The position numbers and the translations under genes are program-made. From assembly GCA_964006375.1 (NCBI GenBank), contig OZ023265.1, forward strand, positions 15,049,252-15,113,251: DNA of 64,000 bases, written 5' to 3'. Positions 46,070 to 57,150 of the stretch are shown here, piece after piece; positions within the stretch are counted from its first letter, which is position 1, and every line of letters begins with the position of its first letter. The notes under the pieces were generated by a model that saw nothing but the letters and a program-made list of their open reading frames with translations, had not been told where the DNA came from and made no database searches. Origin of the DNA: Tillus elongatus. Its lineage: Eukaryota > Arthropoda > Insecta > Coleoptera > Cleridae.

Positions 46070-46187
46070 TGAAACTGACCCCGGATATGTGTTCTAGGGG
46101 GCATAATTAACGCACATTTGAAAAAAATTATTCAAAATTCAAAAGTCGGGGTTTCCTCAGCGAATTTTTTTAAAGAAAATTCACTAA
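45540..46187 (-). mobile_element. Helentron-like element (copy E)
   Basis: Read on the minus strand it starts GTTAGTGAATTTTCTTTAAA with a terminal hairpin. It passes the 'gggtcagtttcaattt' box and (TA)n, then 'gataactcaaaaaataatagg' type sequence and the shared core 'cgtcaaagtcgcgattt'. It ends near 45540 without the 3' terminus, so it is truncated. Confidence 0.6.
45989..46066. repeat. (TA)n tract 13
   Basis: A 78-bp TA microsatellite in the core of Helentron-like copy E. Confidence 0.98.
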
Positions 46188-46572
46188 CATTAATTTGAGA
46201 AAAAAAAGTTTTAAGTAGAAGTTCTAGAAAATTTGTCGATTAAAAAGTTAAGTTATAAGCATTTAATTTTTAAACAATTATTAACAAAAATATAGGTAAA
46301 AAAGTCAATAAATGAATGCTAATAGTCCTATAAGTTGTAAACGGTGAGTGATACAAAAAAATATTTTACAAAAAATATGAGAAATGCAATTATCTACAAT
46401 AAAGGTCATTACCATTTTTGGTCTAAAGTGCACGGTTAGGGAGATATAGGCCGAAACGGTTTTCATCAAAATGGCGGCACTTCCGCCCTCCTAATTTGTA
46501 AGGATTTTGTGATTTTACATTCAGTACGTCATTTAGAACCTTTCTATCAAAAAAAATAACTTCTGTAGTTTA

Positions 46573-46760
46573 ATGCAGAAACAAATTCTCTATTGCCTGT
46601 ACTATATAAGGGACGTTCTAATAGAATGTGAAAAATTGAAATTGGGCGGTCACAGAGCTCACAATACGGGCGTTGCTGTTGATTTAAAAGATAACCATGT
46701 GTATGTAGATAGTGGCCAATTCGAAGTCTTCTGATAATCACTTCTTCCCTGCGAGATAAA
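46573..46760 (-). pseudogene. C-terminal zinc-binding tail of a LINE
   Basis: It reads VIIRRLRIGHYLHTHGYLLN, QQQRPYCELCDRPISIFHIL, LERPLY. The C-x2-C ... H-x4-C arrangement after RRLRIGH is the usual tail behind the RNase H of I/R1-type non-LTR elements; the last Cys is replaced by Arg. The 3' part is cut by the fold-back element. Confidence 0.75.
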
Positions 46761-47744
46761 TCTGGAAGTTGGATAAAAACATTTCAATCGAAATTCTAGC
46801 ATAACACAGTTGCATCTTTTATCTCAGTTTGCGTAACCTGAAATTTGTAGCAATAAGTTATGTGTGACTTCTTGAAAGTCATCATAATTTTAAGGACACA
46901 GTGCGCATGTGTGTGACAACTTATTACTAATCATTATTGGTACCAAAAACGAGATATAGCTCCTAGATAAATTTCGGGGAATAATGTAATTTTCTTGAAA
47001 TGATAAACATCCCAAATGCTAGTAAAGTTGAGACCGACCATTTTAATTAAATTAATTTATTAACTGTGAATATTCCTCATTGACTCATGATCAAAGCAGA
47101 TATTTTCATAGGTACTTCTCTCAGTTACATTACGCTAATTTGCTTACGTCGGAGTAATTCGCAGCTTTGAGATATTTGCAGGATATTAATTTGAGAGCTT
47201 CCAGCACAGTCCATAAAACTTTTATCGCCAGTAAAATTTTGTAGCTTAGTTATTGCCTCGCAAAACTAGTTGTTTCACTACTCAAATTTTATTTACCAAT
47301 AAAGTTACCCTCTACTTGAATATATTGATTGAAGATGGGTTAATATTTTTGATAGGAAGGATTCAATAAATTGAGGAAGGAAAGGAAATCTGTATTGTTT
47401 TGGCTCCGTTTTAAGTTTTGCTAGTAAAAGCTTTGAGAGGCATAACATTATATTTTGATGGTATGTATTTTCGTGCTTCGCTTTTATACGTTTCCTAACA
47501 AATTTCCTTTAAATTTCCTCAGCATTGGTTACGCCAAAAGAAAATTTTGAAGTGTTCGATGTCTGAAAGCATTAAAAGCGCTGACAGAGCAAGAGCGTAT
47601 ATCACTGAGCTTTAAAAAAATATTTTGATCCAAAATTGCTTAGCTTAACAGCTAAAAATTAAAAAAAAGATACAATTTAACACAATCAGGCACGTATATG
47701 GAATAACGGAAACAAAATTTTTAATGTTTCGAATAAAAGGGAAT
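46761..47744. other. Unassigned AT-rich stretch
   Basis: No gene or shared repeat was recognised. Confidence 0.5.
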
Positions 47745-49870
47745 AATCACCAACAGCACGTCGGTGGGCAAGGGATGGCAGCCTTTGGGTGAGGGTAGGG
47801 TCACCGATGAGACGTATAGCTCTCTTGTGAATGGAGTCCACGATAGCGAGTGTAGAAGCGGCAGCTGCACCCCAGATGTGGGAGCAGTATTCGAGGTTTG
47901 GCCTTATTTGTGAAGTATATAAGGTATAGAGATTAACTGGTGAAAAGTATTTGCGAGCCCGGAGGAGGAAACCTAATTTCTTAGCAGCCGCTTCTGCAAT
48001 TGATGTGACATGTTGGTGCAAATTAAGATTTCGATCCACAGAAATGCCAACAAGAGAAAAGGACTCATTACTTTGAATAACTTGGTTGTTCATTGTGATG
48101 GGTCTAGGGCTGGTGTATCTCTTATGAGAAAGAAAGCAAGACTGAGATTTGTTAGAGTTCATTTGTATAAGATTTCTACTTCCCCAGTCTAATATTTTTT
48201 GGAGATCCACGGAGACAGAACCTTCCATGAGTCTGCGATCCTCATCTAATTGGGCTAAAGAGACAGACTTAAAATATTGTATTTTCAAGTGGAGGGTGCT
48301 GTCGTCCGCGTAACTGTGATCTGGGTTGGATGTGCTAGAGAGGACGTCATTGATGTGGAAAAGAAACAAAGTAGGGGCTAAACCTTGAGGAATTCCTGCA
48401 GTAATTGGATACAGTTTAGAGGAATGACCATCCATAACAACAGAAATGCTCCTGTTGGAAAGGAAATTTGCTGTTCAGGTACAAAGTTTTGGTGGCAGGT
48501 TTTAGGCCGAAAGTTTATTAAGCAGCGCTGCGTGTCAAACCTGATCGAATGCTTTGGATATGTCTAGAGCAACAATCTGGGATTCACCGTGTAGTTCCAT
48601 AGACTTGTTCCAAGAATGGGTGACAAAGGAAAGGAGGTCGGCAGTCGATCTGCGCTGACGGAATCCATACTGCCTGTCGTGGATTAGACTGTGTTATTCA
48701 AGAAATTTTAGTAATTCGGTGTTTATATACATTTCCATCACTTTAGAGACGACTGAAAGGATAGAAATAGGCATGTAGTTGCTGGGAAGCACTTTGGATC
48801 CTTAATTGGGGATGGGTTGTACTCGAGCAGTTTTCCAGTTACTAGGGAATATGCCTTTATTGTAAGATATCTGAAACAGACGAGTCAGGACAGGAGCAAG
48901 TTATGGTGCGCATTTTTTGAGAACAATTGCTGGGATCTCGTCAAGGCCAGACGCTTTCCTGGTATCAAGAGAAGAGAGCATCTTTCGTACCTTTTTAGTT
49001 TTAAAGATGATATCCGTCATTTTATGCGCGACATTGGGGACTGTTGGTGGTTATAGATTTGAAGGTGGGTTGAGAGTAGAATTGCCGGCGAACAACGAAG
49101 CAAAAAGTTCAGCCTTGCCCAGGGCTGTAGAACCAATTTCATTCCCTGAGACAAGAGGTGGGAACGTGTTTCTGCAGAAATTATTCGCAATAGAATTAGC
49201 AAGAGTCCAGAAGGGTTTGCCGCCGTTGGCGCTTAAGAGGACTTTGTTTTTGATGTGGTTATTAAACGAGTTTTTTGCCTCAGAAAGAATGCGGACATAT
49301 CGGTTTCTTGCGTCGTTAGATGCTTAAAGATTTTCTGGACTGGGATTGTGTAGAAGCGTTTTGTAAGATGTAACCTTCTCAAGTCTGTCCTTGTCATAGG
49401 ATTTAGAGAACCAGGGCTTTTGGGTGGCTGAAGAGGTTTTCTGTGTACGTGGAATAAACAATTCCATGCCTGCTTGGATAATTTCGGTGACATTTTGTGA
49501 GATATCAGAGGGGTCAGGATGAGAGAAGCAGACAGACGCCCATGGAAATGAGGAAAAGTAATCCCGCATTTCGTCCCAGTTTGCGGAGTTGTAGTGCCAA
49601 ACGATACTTGGGTGTGATGACTGTGTGACCTCGGGTTGAATTGCGCAGGAAGCAGTGACCATGCCGTGGTCTGAGCGACCAAGGGGGGTGGTGATGGATA
49701 TCTTATAGCATTCAGGTTTTGTAGTAAGAAGGAGATCGAAGGGATTTGAGCTGTGTGTTGGGATACGAGGAAAGTAAGTAGGTTGCTGAACCATATTGTC
49801 TGAAGAATGTACGACTCAACAGTGGCGGTCTGTCTGTATACCTTCCTAGAGGACGCTGTTCGAAACTGCT
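47745..49870 (-). pseudogene. Jockey/CR1-like non-LTR ORF2, copy e
   Basis: The minus strand begins in the endonuclease (YFPRIPTHSSNPFDLLLTTK, GRSDHGMVTASC with the SDH motif). It continues through the linker (MELFIPRTQKTSSATQKPW), RT fingers (RKASGLDEIPAIVL, KKCAPEL), palm A, AGIPQGLAPTLFLFHINDVL, HSYADDSTLH, VGISVDRNLNLHQH and LEYCSHIWGAAAAST to RRAVGDYSLL, where it is truncated near 47745. An open 249-residue RT frame spans 47686-48435. Frameshifts lie near 48440, 48690 and 48900. Confidence 0.88.
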
Positions 49871-49925
49871 TGGCAATTAACATATAAATAGTAGTTCTAG
49901 TCTTTATTCACTTAGTTTATTGATA

Positions 49926-49966
49926 CCTTTGATAACGGTAACTTTGTTAGCGAAACTAGCGTAAGG
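49926..49966 (+). ncRNA. Hammerhead ribozyme 6 (decayed PLE remnant)
   Basis: CCT, TTGATAA (for CTGATGA), extra C, stem II GGTAAC-TTT-GTTAGC with one mismatch, GAAA, C-TAGC-G, TA, AGG. Stem and GAAA are recognisable but the catalytic box is mutated. Little else of the PLE remains nearby. Confidence 0.65.
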
Positions 49967-49989
49967 TCTAAAAGCTGTACTGTGATGAA

Positions 49990-50634
49990 TCTGCACTCTT
50001 TGTTCTATGTCTTACTATAAAGGTGAAATTGGGCTTCATCGCACTAACGCCGCACCTGTATAAAGAACACTTTATGAAAGTCCACTACCATCATGCAAAA
50101 TGTAACAGTTGGAAAGAAAAATTTTAAGGTGAGTACAACAAAATATACGCATCTCCGTTAAAACATATGGCTTTATTAGCTTGCAAAAGCTTCAGTGCAT
50201 ACCGAGAAAATAAATTTAGTTGCAGCGATTTAAATTATTTCGTTTCTATACAGTTCACATGCGGAAAGTGGTCGTGTTCTGTGGGTCAAAAGCCACAAAA
50301 TGCTTTCAGAATGAATAACGTTTGCGATAGATACCAGACTAAATTTAAACATATGTATTTTATTTACTACGCTATTGTTTAAGCATATACGGGAAACAGG
50401 CACAAAAATATTTCAATTTAACTGGGCTGCGGTGGCCATATAAATGAAATATGTAGATTTAATGCAAATATAAAGGAAATAATATAGCATTGTATTTTGT
50501 TTGATATAATATACCCCCAGAGGTGGAAATCGCATTATTAGAAAATATTAATTTCCCTAACTCATCCAAACCGTTTTTCACAAACGCCAGCGTGTGTGTA
50601 CTATTGGCTTCAGGCTTATTGGCTATTTTCCACA

Positions 50635-50635
<1 letters not shown>
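49990..50635. other. Unassigned stretch
   Basis: No gene or shared repeat was recognised. Confidence 0.5.

Positions 50636-50714
<79 letters not shown>
50636..50714. repeat. (TA)n tract 14
   Basis: A 79-bp TA tract followed by 'ttgtaagcaatatgcttac', which is nearly the sequence after tract 16. Confidence 0.98.
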
Positions 50715-50717
<3 letters not shown>

Positions 50718-50767
50718 AAGCAATATGCTTACTGGTTCTTTAGTATTGGCTTATTTCCTATTTGCCA

Positions 50768-50769
<2 letters not shown>

Positions 50770-50846
<77 letters not shown>
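50770..50846. repeat. (TA)n tract 15
   Basis: A 77-bp TA tract fused directly to a truncated TIR of the DD41D transposon copy 2. Confidence 0.98.
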
Positions 50847-50848
<2 letters not shown>

Positions 50849-52859
50849 CAAAGTACCGATTAGTCGGCGTCATAATAATAATAATATATGTTTACTGCAA
50901 CCATAAGAATATGAAAAACAAAACATACAGTAAACATTACAGCAATAAACGTGCAAATAACTAACCTACGTAAAACTTATTGGTGATAAACATTGAAATG
51001 AATATTACAAACATTGATAAAAAATGATAAATAAAAAATAAAAATAAAAAATGAAAAAAGTAATCGTAAAGACACCAAGATTTTTCCAAACTCTTGTTTT
51101 TTGTACATTACTCAATTGACTTTAATAACAAAGCTAAAGAAAATGTTGAAAGTGACCACCATTAGCGTCGTTACAATTAGTTAACCTTCTGCGCAAAGAT
51201 CTTCTTACTCTTCTGCAAATATTTTGATCTTCTCTAATGCTGTCAAATGCATGTTCTATTCTTCCCAACAATTCTTCTCGTGTATTTACTGGTGTTTTAT
51301 ACACTATTTCTTTTAAATGACCCCACAAATAAAAATCGAGAGGATTCAGGTCCAGAGATCGAGGTGGCCATGACACCGGACCTCCACGACCAATCCATCG
51401 GTGACCGTATGTGTTGGCTAAATATGTTCTTACAAGTGCTGCAAAATGTGCGGGCGCACCATCATGCTGGAACCATATTGTACCATTTCTCATAAAAAGC
51501 GGTAGTAACAACGGCAAATCATTTTGTAAAAAGTTTAAATATGATTCATGGTCAAGACGATTCGGTAGAACAACAGGACCAATTATGTGATTTTCAATAA
51601 TAGCAGCCCAAATATTGATGGAAAATTGATACTGCGAATTTGCAACTCTTAGAGAGTGTGGGTTTTCATCGGCCCATGTATGTAAATTGTGAAAATTTAC
51701 GATACCTTTTCGCGTAAATGACGCCTCATCAGTAAATAGTACACGTTTAGAAAAATGTTGGTCGTGCCTAAGTTTGTTTAAGAACCACTGACAAAACATT
51801 ACCCTTGGTTGAAAATCTCTAGGTAGAAGTTCCTGGGCACGTGTAAAATGATAGGGATATAAACTTTGATCCTTCAGAGTTCTGTAAACTGATGATGCCG
51901 AAATATTACCCAGTTCGGTGGCAATAATTCTCGTACTTGTACTAGGATCACGTTCAACTCTATTTAATATTGCCTCTTCAACTCGTACAGTTCGGCGGTA
52001 ACTTCTGCGTCCAGAGTCAGCTTTTAAAGGTTTTAAAGAACCAGTTTCTCTCAAATGTCTTACAATACGTGGGAAAATATTTTTGTCAGGAATTCTTCTT
52101 TGCGGATAAGTTTCCTGATAAACTCGCACACCTTGTCTAGCATTTTGATTTGTTTGTCCATAAATTAACAACATATCAGTAAAATCCGCTGAAGTGTACT
52201 TAATGAAAACCATCTTGAGAGGAGGAAATAATATTAATGAGCAGCTCAGTATCAACAAATAACTAAAAACGAGAATACTGCACCGTATCAAAATTTAAAG
52301 AATAGCACAAAAACTCTTTTGACGCCTACAAAGCACTTCAAAATTGTGGAATTTAGAGAACTGTCAAAAATTATAGTTTCATGGCACTTTACGATTACTG
52401 TTTTCATTACTCCAACGAATCGGTATTTTGCCCCTTTTTATAAAATTAATCATATCTCCTAGGGGATACCCTGAACGAAAAAATACGAAGAGGTAGCTTT
52501 TGTGGCTTATGTAATAAGCTTCATAACTGATGTATCAAAATTGAAAAAAGACAGTGGCGCACAATTTTTTTCCCCAAATGAATTTTTACAGTTACCCAGT
52601 GCGCACGCCACTGACGCAGTTGTAAGCAGATTTTCACTTGAAAATATGCACTTTCATAATACACTCTCAAGTTCCAAGTTTCATTAAAATCAATCCAGTG
52701 GTTTTGAAATTATTTATAAAAAATTAAAAAAAAATTAAAATTCAACTCCCTGTATATTGGAAACTATGCGTTTCCGGGCCCATGTGCACAGAAAATTTTT
52801 TTCTTATTTTTTAGTAGGGAATTGCCCCACGAGCGATGGTGCATGTTTTTTGAAACAGC

Positions 52860-52861
<2 letters not shown>
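50847..52861 (-). mobile_element. DD41D transposon, copy 2, one TIR truncated
   Basis: The right end (copy 1's left TIR) is complete and ends GTTTTTTGAAACAGCCTG before (TA)n. The other TIR starts only at 'ggcaaagtaccgattagtcg', so about 440 bp of TIR are replaced by (TA)n. It carries an intact transposase frame but probably cannot move as a unit. Confidence 0.9.
51134..52213 (-). CDS. DD41D transposase (DUF4817 / DDE_3 type), copy 2
   Basis: A 359-residue uninterrupted frame from MVFIKYTSADF, about 95% identical to the copy at 31691-32770 (roughly 18 substitutions). The triad D162, D251, D293 and the 41-residue spacing are kept. RSPDLN has become RSLDLN next to the third Asp, and AAGVRT reads AALVRT, which might weaken activity. 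It has the same helix-turn-helix arrangement. An in-frame ATG at 52291 adds the same hydrophobic leader and is not preferred as the start. It could act in trans on copy 1. Confidence 0.9.
   Translation of the reverse strand: MVFIKYTSADFTDMLLIYGQTNQNARQGVRVYQETYPQRRIPDKNIFPRIVRHLRETGSLKPLKADSGRRSYRRTVRVEEAILNRVERDPSTSTRIIATELGNISASSVYRTLKDQSLYPYHFTRAQELLPRDFQPRVMFCQWFLNKLRHDQHFSKRVLFTDEASFTRKGIVNFHNLHTWADENPHSLRVANSQYQFSINIWAAIIENHIIGPVVLPNRLDHESYLNFLQNDLPLLLPLFMRNGTIWFQHDGAPAHFAALVRTYLANTYGHRWIGRGGPVSWPPRSLDLNPLDFYLWGHLKEIVYKTPVNTREELLGRIEHAFDSIREDQNICRRVRRSLRRRLTNCNDANGGHFQHFL

Positions 52862-52943
<82 letters not shown>
52862..52943. repeat. (TA)n tract 16
   Basis: TA tract at the intact end of transposon copy 2, followed by 'ttgtaagcaagatgcttac'. 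Confidence 0.98.
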
Positions 52944-52946
<3 letters not shown>

Positions 52947-54041
52947 AAGCAAGATGCTTACTGGTTTAAGTATCTTGTTAACGAAATTTCTCCACACATC
53001 AATGTTCAGAGAAGATGTAAATAAATTACTGGATAGGATCTCAAAAAAAAATTATTAAAAATCGCCACAACAAATATTTAAACGCTAGTAAATATAATCC
53101 GAATATGAATAATTATATAGACTCTGGGCATGATGAAATTATAAAACCATCAACTGCTCAAGTTGCAATTAAAACCAGGTCACTTGAAACATAGTGGATA
53201 GAGAAATGTTAGATTTGCAAGTTTTGAGTTCTATAGCCTTTGCAACGAGGTCATTTGATTTTAATGGCGACAAAAAATGCAAACTCGGAGTTTGAGACGT
53301 GAAATAGAAAAAATACTTGTCTAAAAAGTTAGTGGCCAGGCAGCCGGTCTCCGGCTAGGCAGTGCCGCCGCGGCGATAATTGTCAAGGGTTTCTGTTAAA
53401 TAAATTGAGAAGGAAGTGAAATTTTAGAGAGTGAATTAGGAGTGTTTTAAAAAGGGCGAAGAGCGCGGACGCGCAGTTGAACGGGCGATGGAGGGGCTGG
53501 TAAGCAAGATACAAGGCTGGCTTAGGGCCCCAGGGGTTTGGTAAGTCCGCTCCATGTTTAACTATTGCTTCATTTGTCTTTTGTTTGAGAGGCTAGCTGT
53601 CTCGGGTGTGAAGTAATTTTTATATAACATTTGTATAGATATATTTTGGGCCATAGGCTGTAAGATATAAATAGTATGGATGATTGTGCCGTAGGGGCTA
53701 AAATATAATTAGAGTGAATTGGAATCATACTAAAATTGTAGGTGTTGTGTTAAGGGATTTTAATAGACGGGGAATTGTTGTAAAATTATACTAAGGATAA
53801 GATAGGGCTTGGAGCCATAAAGGTTTTTAGTTAGGAACCTAAAGGACTGTTACAGGTAAAAATTGAAGGCTAAAATTAAGCCGAGAAAGAGTATCTTATT
53901 AAATTTATGGGAAATTATACCCGGGGCGAAACCAATTTAATTTTCACCGGTATCAATTTTGCGTTACATTTAGGCCTTTCTAAGATTGGGGAAAATCTAT
54001 CACATAATTATGTTAAATAACTTTAGGATTTATATTATTTT
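52944..54041. other. Unassigned stretch with a GC-rich patch
   Basis: Positions ~53335-53560 are clearly GC-richer ('gccgccgcggcgataa', 'gcgcggacgcgcag'). The remainder is AT-rich and unassigned. A candidate exon is listed separately. Confidence 0.5.
53488..53540 (+). CDS. Candidate first coding exon, unknown gene
   Basis: ATG opens a short frame MEGLVSKIQGWLRAPGV that ends at a strong donor TTTG-GTAAGT (GT at 53541). It sits at the edge of the only GC-rich, promoter-like patch in this region. No following exon was found, so this could be chance, a host 5' exon or a retroelement leader. Confidence 0.22.
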
Positions 54042-55050
54042 ATTATCCAATTAATGCAGGAGTTCCTCAAAGTTCAGCTTTAGCCCCTACTTTGTTTCTT
54101 CTCCACATCAATGACCTCCTCTCTAGCACATCCAACCCAATTCACAGTTACGCGGACGACAGCACCCTCCCTCCAATATACAATACACTAAGCCTGCCTC
54201 TTTAGCCCAACTAGGTGAGGATCTCAGTCTCATGGAGGGTTCTATCTCCGCGGATCGCCACAAATATTAGACTGGGGAAGTAGAAATCTTGTACAATTCA
54301 AACCCACCAAATCACAGTCTTGCCTTCTTTCTCATAAGAGATACACCAGCCCTAGACCCATCACAATAAACAACCAAGTTATTCAAAGTAATGAGTCCTT
54401 TTCACTTGTTGGCATTTCTGTGGATCGAAATCTCAATTGGCGCCAACATGTCACATCAATTGCAGAAGCGGCTGCTAAGAAATTACGTTTCCTTTTCCGG
54501 GCTCGCAAATATTTTTCGCCAGCTAATCTCTATACTTTATATACTTCACAAATAAGACCAAACCTCGAATACTGCTCCCACATCTGGGGTGCTGCTGCCG
54601 CTTCTACACTCTCTATCCTGGATTCCATTCAAAAGAGAGCTATACGTCTCATCGGTGACCCTACCCTTACCCAAAGGCTGCCATCGCTTGCCCACCGACG
54701 TGCCGTTGGTGACCTCTCTCTCTTTTATAGATATCTGCATGGGCACTGCTCGGAGAAGCTTTTTTCCATAGTTCCTCCACCTGCTGCCCCCAACAGATCT
54801 ACCAGAGGAACAGAGCTAATGCACCCTTTTACTGTCCAGGTCACCAGGCATAGAACATCATGTTATGCCCGCTCTTTTGTTCCGAGGACTTCCAAGTTGT
54901 GGAACTCCTTGCCGGCACATGTTTTTCCTTCTCCCCCGAACCTCCAAACCTTCAAGTCCAGAATTAACAAGTTGTCTCTTTCCTCCTTGTCGACACCCAC
55001 TGTACCATAGTATTTAGGCTGTAAGCCCTCGTGGTGTGTTTTTGAAATTT
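54042..55050 (+). pseudogene. Jockey/CR1-like non-LTR ORF2, copy f
   Basis: It starts at 'atccaattaatgcaggagtt', just before the VPQ block, passes YADD, and from 54420 has a 196-residue open frame: LNWRQHVTSIAEAAAKKLRF, IRPNLEYCSHIWGAAAASTL, RRAVGDLSLFYRYLHGHCSE, SFVPRTSKLWNSLPAHVFPS, FKSRINKLSLSSLSTPTVP, stop. It is the best-preserved C-terminus of the family. The 3' UTR ends 'gccctcgtggtgtg'. 5' truncated; frameshifts near 54175 and 54260. Confidence 0.88.
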
Positions 55051-55600
55051 AAATTTAAAAAAAAATTAAAATTATTGGAATTAAGAGTTTTTTGTCTAAT
55101 TTTAATCATACGGAACCTTTGAAATTAAAGGATGTATTTGAAATTTATTGTGCTGTTAAAATGTTATTCGTTTAAATTTTATTTTGTATTAAAGCCATTT
55201 TAAAACTAAATGCGGGGTTTTATTCTTAACATAAGACTCCCTAAACTAGAGTTATTTTAACAGTCCCTTTTAAAATGATTATGACGTGGTTGTCACTCAG
55301 TATACACTAAGGCTGAATATATAGTTAAATTTTGGGAATTTGATACCAGATGCTCGGTTTTAGTGTTCCAAATAAATTTAGGCAAGACCTCCCTTGAAGG
55401 TCTTTAAACTTATATATTGTTTTCAAGGTAACAAGGGGTAGTTTTTGAATACACGTTCTGCCGCTCGAACGTTACCGAATTTAAAAACCGCACCTGATTA
55501 AATAATTTCTTAAAATTTAGAAGCAATAATAATCAGAGTTTACATTTGAAAAAACCGTTGTTTTAAAGAAAATTAACCAAAATGTTGGCTGACTTTCATA
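55051..55600. other. Unassigned AT-rich stretch
   Basis: No gene or shared repeat was recognised. Confidence 0.5.
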
Positions 55601-55604
55601 CTCA

Positions 55605-56516
55605 CTATAAATTTGGCAATTCTTCCAGAGACTCCGGTTCTGTTGCGAAAATTCTACTCTTTAAATGGTCCCATAGAAAGAAGTCTAAAGGAGTTAAATC
55701 CGGTGATCTAGGGGGCCACTCAATAGCACTTCTTCGCCCAATCCATTGCACTGGAAACTCTCTGTTCAAAAACTCCCTAAGACGTTGTAAAAAAGGCGGA
55801 GGAGCTCCTTCTTGTTGAAACACTAATTGATTTTCCTGATAACGATCATCATTTTCAACAATGTCAATTAGTAGAGGGTAAACGATATCTTCTAGTAACT
55901 CCAAATACGTTTCGCCATTCAAATTGCCATCAAGAAAAATTGGTTCGATTAAACGGTCTCCAAAAATGCCAGTCCAGACATTCAATTTCTGTGGAGTTTA
56001 AGTGTGGCCTTCGTGAAAATTACTTGGATTATTATCTGCCCAATAACGACAATTATGACGATTGACTGTAGAGTTTAATAAAAACGTACACTCGTCTGAA
56101 AAACAGATATTGAACAGAAAGTTCCCATTGTCAGCTATTCGTGCAGTCATAACTTTACAAAATTCCAGCCGCCGATCAAAATTATCTTCATTCAGTTGTT
56201 GTACAAGATGAATTTTATACGGGTCAAATTTATGATGCAATTTTCTCGTGCTCAAAGTTGGGTCTGCAGCAATTTGTCCTAAAATTTCAATCTCAGTAGT
56301 CTCATTTCTAACCGGAAATTCACGTTCAGGATCCCGTTTTTTGTTGGCTACTGAACCACTTTGTCGAAACTTTGCAACTAACTCCAAAATGTATTTTCTG
56401 TTAACATGTCTCTTCGGATGTCGTTCATTAAACAAATTTGCGGTACGGTTGGCACAGTCATCGTCTTTTAAAAAAAGAGTAATTATTTCAACTCTTTCTT
56501 CTACAGAATACACCAC
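55605..56516 (-). pseudogene. Tc1/mariner-superfamily transposase, broken
   Basis: The minus frame begins MVYSVEERVEIITLFLKDDD (helix-turn-helix), RHPKRHVNRKYILELVAKFR, then the core ICFSDECTFLLNST (first Asp), RYWADNNPSNFHEGHT, an in-frame TAA near 55998, MNVWTGIFGDRLIEPIFLDG, LVFQQEGAPPPF, and WPPRSPDLTPLDFFLWDHLK. The second catalytic Asp (HDGAPAHF in relatives) reads QEGAPPPF, and 41 residues separate it from the third Asp. About 17 residues seem deleted after STRKL. Dead, but of the same DD41D kind as 31691-32770, distantly. Confidence 0.85.
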
Positions 56517-56590
56517 TGAATTTTTGGTATTTAATTAATTTTCGGTAGTACTATCAAGTATCAAACCGACCGATAAACTGAAATAATAAA

Positions 56591-56706
56591 CCGCATTTCT
56601 CTCATTCCTATAAGAAATGTTCTGATAGTCAATTTTTTGGTTACATACCAACAAAACATTGACTATCAGCACATTTCTCATCGGAATAAGTGAAATGCGT
56701 TTTTGC
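56591..56706. repeat. Palindrome with ~50-bp arms
   Basis: 'gatagtcaat' and its inverse 'attgactatc', and 'cgcatttc' with 'gaaatgcg', form a near-complete inverted repeat centred near 56649. It lies upstream of the broken transposase. Confidence 0.85.
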
Positions 56707-56977
56707 ATCTTCAACTGCGAATAATTTTTAAACGAGTTAATAAAACTTCCAAAAACATTAGTGTGCTGAATTCAGAAAAGAAAGAGCTTTCAAATGGTGT
56801 AACACTCGACCCATGTTCCCTATTTAAAATGGTAAGCGGTTGATGTGACAAAGTTGAGTTTTATATCAAAACATGTCCCCCTCAATACTAAAATTGACTT
56901 GTTTCAGATGTTCTTAAAAAAAATATCTGGACGCAAATCGGTCTGTTTCGTTTTCAATTCGCGCCACCCTATACCTA

Positions 56978-57150
<173 letters not shown>

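Larger units (their letters stand above)
45102..46572. mobile_element. Fold-back element with ~385-bp inverted arms
   Basis: The left arm (45102-45487) and right arm (46188-46572) are inverted copies: 'ggcggaagtgccgccatttt', 'aaccgttt...', 'ttacaaatt...', with termini of the type TAAACTACAG. A Helentron-like copy occupies much of the loop. It is inserted in the C-terminal region of an RNase H-type LINE (46573-46760). Confidence 0.75.
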
